Below, piece by piece: positions 1 to 18,300 of a DNA stretch of 64,000 bases. A program made the position numbers and the translations under genes. How positions within the stretch are numbered: the first letter of the stretch is position 1; each line of letters opens with the position of its first letter. The stretch is from positions 66,767-130,766 of the forward strand of contig JBBHKE010002292.1 in assembly GCA_037447655.1 (NCBI GenBank). Direction: 5' to 3'. The stretch comes from Zygnema cylindricum (taxonomy: Eukaryota; Streptophyta; Zygnematophyceae; Zygnematales; Zygnemataceae). The notes under the pieces are model-generated. The model had not been told where the DNA came from. It saw nothing but the letters and a program-made list of their open reading frames with translations, and searched no databases.

Positions 1-481
1 AAAACCCTTTTTGTCGCTCAAAAAGAGCTTCCCTTAGGACAGGAAAACCGTTATTGAAAACGTCAAAGGGAGAACGTATGTCAAAAGCTGAAAGAGTGGA
101 AATTTTTACCATGCAGCTGAAGAAACAAAAATCAAAAGACATATAAAAGAACGCGGAGTGAAAGTTTCCAAAGATCTTTTCTATAAATATTATTAAACAA
201 AAAAGTTCCTATGTCGTCTTTAACACTCATTAATTCACCGTAGCCTCTTCCTTAACTACAAAGTTTAAAAACGAGTAATATGAACTGATTTACATTTAAC
301 CGTCTCTCAATAAAGTTGCAAAAATTTGAAACATCAATTCCTTCTCCGATGCCACTTAATTACTCACAATTTCTGCTGTATCCTTGAAAAAACAAATTAT
401 TATAAATATCTTTTCTAGAAACCTTTGAAAGTGAGGCGCAAGAAAATATACAGAAAACTAAAAACAAAGAAGTCGACGTAC
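1..481. other. Intron sequence of CLPTM1, no exon recognised
   Basis: This stretch follows the exon 8 donor (gtacgt on the minus strand). The conserved block that should come next in the protein is absent, so the next exon should lie outside the window. An open minus-strand frame at 1-88 after a ctttcag has no resemblance to the CLPTM1 family and was not called. Confidence 0.6.
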
Positions 482-7189
<6,708 letters not shown>

Positions 7190-7721
7190 TTTGAAACCTT
7201 ACAACCTAAAGAAAAAGGCAAAAAAGACTGCAAAAGCAAAAGAAAACTCCAAAAAACCCTAATATACGCTGGGACAAAGCAGAAAAGGGAGCAGTGAATA
7301 AGAGAGAGATAGAGAGGGAGAAGACACAGAAGAAAGAAAACAGAGAGAAGAGAGAGAGGAAGGATCTCGAGAGAGAGAAGAGAGAGAGAGTAGATCCTAT
7401 GTTAGTATAAGCTGGATCCAGCTATCACTGTAATAAAGATGAAGTAAAAGAGGAAAAAGATAAAGATAAAAAGTCTCCTCCAAACAACCTCTCTAAACAG
7501 GTCTTAGTTAAAAATGTGTTTGTGAATCTGCATACATGACACTAAAAGGACAAGAATCGATTTGATGAGAACATATTTGCATCTTTTAGATCGTTACAGT
7601 AGTGAAGCATTATCACAAATGATGCTGTATTTTTGGAAACTCACAGGAAAGTGGTGAGAATAGAGGAACTGTAAACAAATTCTCATATATTGGCAAAGAG
7701 TGCAGAGAGATACAAGAGAAC

Positions 7722-7775
7722 ACTGTACTGTAATGTACTGTAATGTACTGTAATGTACGGTGATGTACTGTATAT
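7722..7775 (+). repeat. GTACTGTAAT tandem repeat
   Basis: About five units of tactgtaatg occur in tandem. Short gtact/gtacc runs recur near 8390, 48880 and 54270, the last two next to MITE family 1 insertions. Confidence 0.8.
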
Positions 7776-8170
7776 CAGCGTACGTTAAACCCGAGGTTAA
7801 TTTGAGATATTTTTCAGAGCCAACCAGGGTTACTTATAAAGTTCTAGTACTGTACTTCTGCCAACTAAATGATTATAAGGTAATAGTACGTGGAATTTAC
7901 ACGGCCAGTAATCACTGCTGTCGTACAAAAAAAAACCGTGCATTTTCTGTAAAAATGTTATGATTGCTGCGTATAGTGACAGTTACAGCTAGATACTTAT
8001 GGGGTCTGATCAGAGTTCAAAGACTTCAATTACGGTTAAGGAATGTCCAGTTATGCACAGCTAACAAGCACAGAATTGCACTACAGTGTTCTGTGACGTG
8101 ACGTCCTGTACCGTACCTTACTCTTTAGTTGACACGAAATGTTTTTTCCAGTACAGCACAAACAGCCAAC

Positions 8171-8390
8171 CACACCGTGCATCGCTATTAGTGTTAATGT
8201 TTTTTTTGCCACTTTAAATATCTTTTCTCCGTACATAATTTTCGGATTATGGATCTGACGGTTGCGATTGAAAGCCACGATTCTCACCTTCCAATTGGCG
8301 GTCTCCATGTGAGAAAAGGACAAGTGTGTACGGAGAAAGGATGCTTTGAGTGGCGAAAAAATTATTAACCGTAATAGCGATTCAAGTTGT
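8171..8390. mobile_element. MITE family 1 copy
   Basis: The left end is caccgtgcatcgctattag, with an inverted partner near ccgtaatagcgatt. The internal arms include ttttctccgtaca and tgtacggagaaag. The right terminus is eroded (attcaagttg in place of acacggtg). Confidence 0.7.
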
Positions 8391-9639
8391 ACTGTACTGT
8401 ACTGTACTATACTATAAGTGTATTATAGTGCTAAAACTTCACATTTTATTAATTAATACGTTCTTACTACGTGGTTAACTATTGACAACTTCAATTGTAG
8501 ACAAATTTATGACTTTCGTTCAAAAAAGGGCACTCGAACTATTGTAGCCTTTAACAACTGTTACAATAGTACAGTAGAGATGGATAGTGACCCGTACTAA
8601 ATTATAGTATGCTCACTCAGTCACGCTGATCAGAGGTTACGGGTTTTACACCGTGGTTTACCAAGTGACAGTTGCAAGTAACCAGAGGTACGGTATTCCA
8701 GGTTAAAAACAGCGTATCGTACAATACGGTTACCGGTAACGTGGTTTCCATTGATTTTTGTGTGAACTGGAGAGCGGACAAGACGGAAGAGAGAAAGAAA
8801 TTGTTTCCAAACACACAGAGGAGAACTGCCGAACTTTTACGCTTCCTCAGCATCTGTACCGTCCATTTCTTAGATGAAAACCGTCCGGTTGCTTGACACC
8901 TGTGACCGACCGCCACTGGTTGACGACAGTACGTCGAATCGTTTCATTACCGTACAAATTGAAGAATAATTTATTAAAAAAACAAACTCCCAAAAGTCCA
9001 AAACTTCTTCACGCAAGAAACGACAAAGGGTTGTACAGGGTACGTAGGGCAGTACTCTGTCCTTATGATCCGACGGTCCAAGCTCTCTTCTTGAAATAAG
9101 ATCGTTAACTGAAAAATAAATCGATCGCCACCTCAGAGTCGGAAAAATCTTTGCCGTTGAAGAGATCGACATAAGCTCACCAGAGGACAGGTGTCAAGAT
9201 TCAGACATATCTGCTATATCTCCCAATAAGCATTAGAATGCGCGTGTGTGAAAGAAATTGAACGGTTCAGATACAAATTGACTCCAACAGACGGTAGCGA
9301 TTGAAATATTGCATAAAGTAACATTTCGCTGACGCCGTACTCCGTGAATTTCTATGTAGGCAATAAATTGAAAGACTCGTCGGCGTTAAAATTTTGTCAT
9401 ACGAAACAGAACACCAGGAAGAAAATGAATATGTGCTGGACAGTTCTATTTGGATTTTTTTCCAGTTTTCAGTTATCAGTTATCCTGCTGCAGGAAACTT
9501 CTGGTACCGTTTTAAAATCACTTAAGGAACAGGAAATTTGTTCTTACTTTTGATTGAAAACCATTATTAAAGTTTACTTTTCAAGCTTGGTATCTTACTA
9601 GACACCTCCAGTTTTTTACATAACAATGCAGGATAAATT

Positions 9640-10680
9640 AAAAATCACGATGGTAAACCATCCGAGTCCGAGGGTACAAAAGGGGTGGCATGGCCGAAAC
9701 TGAAAAACTACCAGCAATGGAATAAAATAACAGCACAACAAAAGCAAAAAGAAAACAACAAGAAAAATAAAGGCACCCGGACACAAAATGAAAAGCACGG
9801 CAACTGACAAAACCAAAACTACAACACCAACCCCAACCCAATTAAATAACTACGAAAAGTAACCCCGTAAGTCCCCCCATCCCGGGGGAGCACGTTGAGG
9901 GAGTTCCGGAACCCGACAACGATCCATAGCCGTAACAGCCGATCGAATGAGAATAGAAAGCTTGCACTCGTTGTAAAGCGATCGGAGGAGAATAGAAGCT
10001 TGCACTCGTTGTAAAGCCACAGATAAGAGTTGACGATAAAAAGAAGTAAGGACCGAAGGAGGAGGGCTCCCAGGTCCTCGGCGCTCGAATGCACGTCGAG
10101 CGCAAGTACAGAGAAACTCGTCTATTGCAACACCCAGACAACCAAATATCTCGACCGCCATTGGAATAAACTCATCCATAGGGTTCCGATGGGCATAATC
10201 ACGCTCCTTCACCTTAGCGGCATCACGAGCCGCCACCCCAACATGTCGAGCCGCCTGACCAACAACTGTAGCTGAAGTAGGGTTCGCCAAAACAATATCA
10301 ACGAAGATGCGACGGGCACCATCATGCAAAACAACATCGACCCGACGCTTGGGAATAATATGAGAAACCTTGCGACGGGCACCATCAAGCAAAACAACAT
10401 CGATCCGACGCTTGGGAATAACATGAGAAACCTCCCGACGCACAGAAAAGCCCCCCTCTGAAGCGATAGTCGCAACGGCATCGCGAATAGTGTCGTGCGC
10501 CTGGATCAAATCTCCCCCATGGGAGCAACAAAGCAAGTGGACACCATCGGGCCCCAAGACGCGACCACAGGCACAAACAAGAGAGCCAAGTAAAGGAGGA
10601 TGGGGGAGGCCAAGGCGAAACCGGAGGGCGGTGGTGAGCTGAGCCGGTGAGAATCGGAGAGTTGGATTTGAATCTGTTCG
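9640..10680 (-). mobile_element. 5'-truncated non-LTR (LINE) retrotransposon fragment
   Basis: Minus-strand translation from about 10675 to 9850 gives a LINE C-terminal region after the reverse transcriptase: a CACG motif, a GGDLIQAHDTIRDAV stretch, then ARHVGVAARDAA, FIPMAVEIFGCLG and SVLTSFYRQLLSVALQRVQA. The 3' untranslated part ends near atggtttaccatcgtgattt, as in the related copy at 54771-55464. The frame holds a tandem duplication of a KVSHIIPKRR-type segment (10310-10440) and a second small duplication at 9955-10015. No reverse transcriptase core is present, so the copy cannot move on its own. Confidence 0.75.
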
Positions 10681-10689
10681 TGTTTTTTT

Positions 10690-11340
10690 TAGGGTTTAGT
10701 TTATTCAGATTTTTCCAAATATAGTTTTGATAACTTTTAATCTTCTCATCGTGGAGCCTTTCATGATATCATTACAATGAGGTTTACATTTCGATGAGGT
10801 TAATAAAAATAAGTTATTTACCGTTTTAAAAAGGATTTGTATTCGAAATAATGTAGTTAAATTTGATGTCTTTTTATATCATCCACCTTATTTATAACTT
10901 TTCTAGTTTTCATTTCCCTTTAATCGTAACCATTAAAGACTAGGAGAAAGTGTAAAACCACATCTTATTTTTTGTCAGGAGAACATATAGGCTACATAAT
11001 AACTAATTATAATTCACATACTTTTCTCAGTCTTTTGTTTTTTTTTTTTTATTATTCATGGAAGTACTTCAAAAATTGATAGAATAGTACCAACAAACTT
11101 AGTTAAACTTATTTTGACGTTCCTATGACACACAATGACAAGGTCTTGTACCCATTTTGTCAATATTCTAAAATGTGAAAATGGTCTAAGAAAAAAATGA
11201 ATAAAACAAAGTATCCCTAATGACCAGAAGATTTGGTAACAAAAAGTACGGAAACGTAACCGTAATGACGAGAAGGTATGGCAACAAAAAAAATACTAAA
11301 GCACAGAGCCTCGCATAAAGACGATTTCAAAGCGAAAATT
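10690..11340. other. AT-rich intergenic spacer, nothing recognised
   Basis: I see no conserved coding block, RNA gene or clear repeat between the LINE fragment and the SUVH stop codon. Confidence 0.5.
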
Positions 11341-14300
11341 TTAATAAAGACGTTTTCGACAAGTCCTTGTTGCACAGTGGCATTTCATCTCTTTGATACT
11401 CCCATCATTATTTTGAACACTGCCAATTTCGTACCCGTAGTCATATGTTAACTCCTGCAAGAATCAAAAGAAGATACAAAATAAAAGCAAAAATAAAATA
11501 AAAACGTGACTTTTATCGAAAGCCGAAACGCAAAACAAAAACAACAAAAAAAAAGACATGAAAGCATGACTTTTATGGAGGCCCAAACACAAAATAGAAA
11601 AAAATAAACGAAATATAAAAAAGATGACTATTATTGACGCCTGAACACGAAGTAAAAACAAAATACAAAGACGTGACGGTCAAAACGCCATAAAATTGGT
11701 GATACATAATGAGGAGAGAATGTTAATATTAGAAACAAGGTAAAAAAAACCTTGGGTATTCATTCCTGGCTCCTGTAGTGTATCGCAAACTCGATACCTC
11801 TTATTGGAAGTAGAAAAATTAAAATAACTAACTACATACATAAGGCCGTATGCTCAAATAATAGAAAAACTCTATTTCAAACCTGTCCTTCAAGATGTCT
11901 TCGAGAACAAAGGACATATGCATGAATGTAAAACCCAAATATTTAGGCATAGAAATTAGACGAAAGGAATTCTCTTTGTGAAGTTGTCTCCTTATCTTTT
12001 GTGTCAAAATTTTTTGTGCTGAGTGAATTTAAATACTTCGTGGTTCCGTATCCTATAAACTCCAAAAAAATAGGTATTGAACCAGTTGAGCTCTAGTAAC
12101 AATGTTGTCGTGGACAAGTTCAAAATCCACGAACATAAATGTTCAAACTTTTAAGATTTGACATCCGATTATTAGCGTTACGAAGAAATCGATCCCAATC
12201 TAATAAAACATTGTACAACATTATAGTTCATTATCAATAAAATTGCATGAAACGAGGTTCAAATCTCGTAAACTCAGTCACTCAAAGTTCAATGTATAAA
12301 GTAAAATTCAATAATTATTTGATTGCCGTTGAGATGAACAGTGTTGGCACTACGGTAATCAAAGTATATACCTATATTATATCGTGTATCATGTACCACG
12401 ATAAATATCGTGCATAGGTAAATATGGAAATATAATACAAAATTTGTGTTTTTACAATACACACTAGTCTTGTATTGTATTGGAAAACATCAAGGACATA
12501 GAATACAACATACAATCGATACCGGCTTTGTATGGATAAACTAATAATACACGGAACACTAGAATAACAACCTTCACTTCAAAAAACCTTCTTGTCTTAA
12601 GAGTAACTCATACAAAAAACAGCTTCATATGTTCCGATATGTTGAATAGAATTTTGTCCTTTTACTCCAAAGAGCACATCTTACCTGAAACTTCTAAACA
12701 ATATTCGAAAACCGAAAGAATAGAAGGGATACAAAAAAAAGACAACAACGAAAAAAAAAAGAGAAATTGCGAATGTTATGGACTTACAGTCATTGCTGCA
12801 ATATTTTGACTTGCAACAAGTACAGGAACTGCGAAGTGGAGGTCATTATGTTCCCATATAGTTGATTGATAAAACATGTTTGGATCACAGGAATGATTAA
12901 AAAATCTTGCAACATTCCCTTTATTTGCGGCATCAAGGACCCATTCACAATTTGCATAATCTTTTGGAACCTCTTTTTTTCCACAGTCGTCTAGAAGTTT
13001 CTTGGACAACTTCTCAATATCATCAGTTTTAGCCTGCCAATACAACAATCCCACAATAAAAGAACTAAAACCAAGAATAATTGCAGCTTTTCTTTTTGCA
13101 TATTTCTTTAACCTTACTTTCGACACCATCACCACGAAGTTCTTCGACAACTTCTCAACATCATCGGTTTTACCCCGTCAATACATTAATTTCAGAACAA
13201 ATTTTTTTTTTCCCATACAAGAAACCAAACTAAAAATTTCATTAAATCTTGCCATAAACAATTTTACTAAATTAATTTTGCAGAAAAGAAATCAAAAATG
13301 AAAAAAACGTTTAACTTTCCATAAAGGAAATGTATGTCGGATGTCTTTTTTAAATTCCAAGAATTTGAGCCTTTGACTGAAAACTGTTTCACATGATATA
13401 TTCAATTTTGGTAGAGACAATTTTTTCTCATACGTACAGCAGAATTGCATGAAATGTATTCACCCACATCAAATAAAGTGTAATATGTATCGAACATGAT
13501 TCTACACATACATAAAGTTTTATTTTGGTCTCCTTGCGGTAATAATTTTTTCCCCCTTCAATGCACAATTCCTTCGGTCAGCTTGCAATACCCTTGGCTT
13601 TCCTTTCCATTCAATTTTTTGCCTAAAGTATCCTTCGATTTCCCATGCTTTTCTTTTTCCATTTTCACTATTGTCATTATTAGTTTGCTTTTGTTTCCTG
13701 AAATTATTTTCTTTTTTCATGCTACCATCACATACCTCCCGGCCACTCGTTCCATGTACACCCGTTCTCATAGTGTCCATGTTGAGGACATAGACATCAT
13801 TATCAGTTAAGTCATTCTCATGAAGAACTTCTCCAACATAAGGTGCCACAATAGAACCTTTGGGGATATAATCCCACGAACGTACAGCCCAACCTTTGTG
13901 AGCAGTTTTGTATACCTGCAATTATAGTTTTATACAAGATTGAGAACAAGGTAAAAAATGGAAAAAAAAATGTTTGCTCAATTGTGGTGTCCAAAAACTA
14001 TAAACAAGGACTTCCATTTCACAATTGTGGTTGTCACAAACTTGAATACAAAGACACAGAAATATTGGTCAATTGTGGCCTCCACAAAATTGAAAACAAA
14101 GGACTTAAGAATGTTGGTCAATTGTGGTTCTCACACACTTGAAAACAAGGACTTGAAGATTTTTGTCAAAGAGATAATTGAGATCTATAAAAGAATATTT
14201 GGCTTTGGAGAGTCATACATCCATTGGGCAAAACAAGGTTGTTTACCTCCAAGCGAAATCGAATGCCAAGTTGTGCATTTCGATTCGTGCAGTCCTTCGA

Positions 14301-15310
14301 ACATTTACAATTTGGGCCACATTCCAAAATTGCTCCACGAGCCATAATCAATCTGGTCATGTCCATAATCACATTCATAAATACTTTCTTAGTGAAACCA
14401 CAGACGATATTTTTTCCGAATTTCATAAAGATCTCCTTAGCAAAACTTTATGAAAGATTATTCAGGCAAAAATTCGTATAAGTTTCCCTTAGCAAAACTT
14501 CGAAGGAAAACATGCGTGTTTTAAGACTACCATCATCCTCAATGACGGTGCATGTTTTGACAATATATAGGTTCATAAGAAAGAATCTCAATGAACACAT
14601 AAATATAGATAAACTCACAGCATATAAACCCTTCATAATTCATGCAAAATTTTGACCAAATGTAGTTGCATAAATTCCAACAAGCTACATTCCTCCTTCC
14701 CCTTAAGTTTTTATGTCCACGTAAAGATACGTGTTGAGGACAAGAGAGAACTTGCCCCCTCACATTCACATACATAAAAACTACCAACGTCAAAATTTGA
14801 AGTCAAATTGATCTTGCAACACCTTTCACACTCTCTTCCATACTTTCATAAGGACGCATGCCAAAAGGGATCTTATGATTAACCATGTGTATTCCAAACT
14901 TATTGCTTACCTTTTGTCATTTTTATCTTTTATGTAATTAAAGGAGTTGGTGGAGGGATCCTTGCAAGAACAAGTTTGAGGATCGCATTCGCCCACACAT
15001 TTACATCCCTTTGGGGCATTCGGTGGTTGCATATCTTTTGGCCAAACTCTTTCGGTGATGTACAAAAATGCTGCATATTAAGAAATAAGAGTTTAGTTCT
15101 TTTTTATATCGATAAGAGTTTTTTTTTCCCTATCACTAACCTTCGAGCCAACAACCCGGCATTCAAGAAAAAACCGTACTAAAAACAACGAAAAGACAAG
15201 AAAAGAAAACAAAGAACTTACAATCTGGAAGTGTAGGAGGGTCATCAATAACATTTGTGACCACAATGGGTTTCTTTTCCTTTCCTTTCGACAGGTCTTT
15301 ACACACAACT
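11341..15310 (-). CDS. SUVH exons 11-16: pre-SET, SET and post-SET domains
   Basis: Pre-SET is built from exons 11-13: VTNVIDDPPTLPD, the cysteine cluster GCKCVGECDPQTCSCKD, then RLIMARGAILECGPNCKCS and CTNRNAQLGIRFRLE. The SET domain starts with VYKTAHKGWAVRSWDYIPKG in exon 14 and continues in exon 15 with the catalytic-core motif GNVARFFNHSCDPN, followed by LTYDYGYE in exon 16. The NHSC and YDYG residues needed for cofactor binding and catalysis are present. The post-SET CHC....C zinc site is present. Exon 14 is ended at GAG before GTATGT; without splicing the frame runs on for about 73 codons that look like intron. Confidence 0.92.
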
Positions 15311-18300
15311 CTGCCCAAAATAAAAAAACAAATATAAATAGAAAAACAATCAGTCACAGCATTCCAAATTGATGATCATGACCGCAATGCATTTTTATAT
15401 TTTTTCCCTTTGTACCGATTTGTTGCACATTCTCTGGGGAAAAACAACAACAATAATAATAGCAACAATAATAAAATAAAAAATAATATTAAAAAAAAAA
15501 TACTACACACTGGGCCATAGAAAGTGGACAATGGACAATGGACAAAAAACAATGAGCAATAAGCAATAAACAATAAACAATAAACTATGCACAATAAACA
15601 ATAACAACAACAAAATACATTGACAAACAGAATATAAAATGGGCACAAATTCAACAAAGAGCTACCGGAACATACAGCTATTTACTTTGATAATATACTT
15701 TTTGTAGTCTGATTGTTTAATAGGCAAAAAAAAAAAAACTCACCCTTCGCAAGTTTCAACGCTTTCTGGAACCCCTTCACCGTTTATGAATTTCACCTTT
15801 TGTTGTTCAAAACATTATGCTTTCAAGTTAGTGCTCACAAAGTTAAAAACCAAAATTTATGTAAATCCACGAAATCAAGGTTGGATAAAAAAAAATTGAG
15901 TTATTTTCAAAAATGAATTTTGCATGAGCTACTTTTGCTTTCTTCAAGCAATGAAACCACGGCAGAATGAAAAAAAATAGAAAAAGCAATATGATTACAG
16001 GAAGAAGTTGTAATGAATCATAGTCACTGCATTCGTTTTTAAGAAAACTCCCTATTCGGTGATATTCGTGTAAGAATATCCGGCAATCCATTCGTCCCAT
16101 ATTCGGGGGCAAAATCATACGGCTAGACATTTATATTTTGATATGATTGAAAAATATAAAACATCCTTTAAAAAATTGCATTTTAAAATGGTTGAAAGAA
16201 AAGGACTTCGGGCTTCTGTAAGACATTTTTAAAAAAGACATTTTTACTTTTGCCACCACTTTGTTACACTACCGTTCAATCAAAGTTGATTGAATGATTC
16301 ACCTGTACTATGATACAATGATACAATACAGAGATACTTTACAGTACAAAGATACATTACGATACAATAATAAAGTATAAAGTACCATACGAAAAAATAC
16401 ATGTACCTTTGGTACCATATAAGAAATAACATGTACCTTTGGTACTATACGGAAAAATTAGTGATTGTGCAGCGGAAAAATTCTTATCGCGATAAACTCG
16501 ATATTCAATGTATCAAATATCGAATGGTCAAAGGGCCCGATGTATTGCTTTGGGACCAACAAACATTATCGTGATATCTTTGGTGGGAGGTGGGGGTCCT
16601 TACAAACTTTAGTATGGAAATAATATACGGAAAATCGTACGGAAGAACTCCTCCCCTTCCCCTCCCCTCGGTGGCCCGTGCCCCCATGGGAAGGGGAGCT
16701 TTTGATTTTTTTTTCACTTTGATACATCGCAATATACATATATCGTCATATCGAGCCGATAAATCGATAAAACATGGCGATATTGAGCTTCTCGATAAAT
16801 CGAGACGATATATCGATTATTGGGTACCAAAAATAGGTACACATCAAATACCGGCAAGGGGCCCTCGATACACAACACTAGAAAAAATACATGTACCTTT
16901 GGTATTACACAAAAAAATACATGATCTTTTGGTACTATACAAAAAAAACCGCAACGGCTTCATTATTACGTTGTTTCGTCTGCAGAAGGACGAAACTAAA
17001 AAACTGAGGAGAATATTCCCAATGTGTACACAAATGGCGAGTGCGCGCCCAAATATTCTTCATAGGACCGAAAATCCATGAATACTTGTGACTATAAATG
17101 AAAGTAGAAACAAATAATAAACAGTCAAAAAAAAAAAAAAAAAATCATTTTAACTACTACCTGGTCAGAAGTAAGAGCTGGCTGGCCTGCCATTCGTTGC
17201 ATTAAAAACTTGAATACATAGAAATTACTTTGCCCTTTCGTCTTTTGACATTCGACCACCTACAAAAGAAGCGAAGTCCAACCAAACAACTCAAAGTCAA
17301 CCCAAGTCAACGCCAATTCTATGAAATGACACCGAACCAAGCCATCTCAAACTAAGTCAAGTATGGCAAATGAAGCTACACAAATTCTAGTAAATTTAAA
17401 ACCAAGTCAGAAGAGGTCAAACAAACAAAAGAAATAAGGTTCAGACAAAATATTTCCCAAAAAAGAGACAAGGCAAAGTAAAAGTACTCCAAACCAAGTT
17501 TTATCAATCATGACCAAAGTGACGTTAAGCAAACCAAGTAAAGGTAAACCAACATAGGCCAAACTCATTTTAAACACCTCAAAGCTAATAGAGGTAAAAG
17601 TGGAGATATCGGATATAGGTCAAGTGATGAGATAGATAAGATCCCGCTCGATACTCGGGATGGGTGCACCCAAGCTCGATACTTATCAATATGGACCCGC
17701 CAGTACCGATATCCGGGATGGAGGAGTATCCAATTGTTACTGCAGGAGGAGGCCCTTTCTAAGGGTCCCAGGCTCGAGCCATAACCGGCCCACTTCCCTT
17801 AACCGGGATTCTCCACTCTATCCCCAAGTTCTGCAAATCGTTAGATGGTGCGAATCTTTACATGGTACCAAAGCCATGGGGATCGTGGATCTATAATCGG
17901 CTAACTCTTGGGAGGAGTTGTTGAGATAGGCAAGATGTGCTACTCGATACACGGGATGTGGGGTGCACCCACACTTGATACTTATCAATATAGACCCGCC
18001 AATACCGATATCCGGATGGTGGCGACTTTTTAGTGCCCTAGAAGCCCTTTCTAGAGGGCCCAGGTTTGAGCCCTAGCCAGGTCACTTTTCCTTTAGCCGA
18101 GATTCTCCACTCTATCCCCAGATTGTGCAAACCGTCACACCTTAGACAATAATTTGGAGTAAGATGTTTGGTTTACCGTGCTCAGCTGTTTTAAAAGTAC
18201 ACGGAAACTAAGGAGTAAATTTTGGGTCCATATTGGAAAGTTTAGTTCAATGCTTGTACAATTAATGAGTCAATATAGTGAAACGGTCTTGTTTTGTTTC

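Noticed and set aside
1-88. Open minus-strand frame after ctttcag as a CLPTM1 exon
   Set aside because: The peptide does not resemble the expected next block of the family, and no donor can be seen before the edge.
13520-13735. Extension of SUVH exon 14 by about 72 codons of open frame
   Set aside because: A strong donor (GAG, then GTATGT) ends the exon in the right phase, and the extension has no SET-family similarity.
14539-14793. Cys-containing minus-strand frame as a pre-SET exon
   Set aside because: Exons 12 and 13 join in phase through this region and supply the complete pre-SET order, so it is intron 12.
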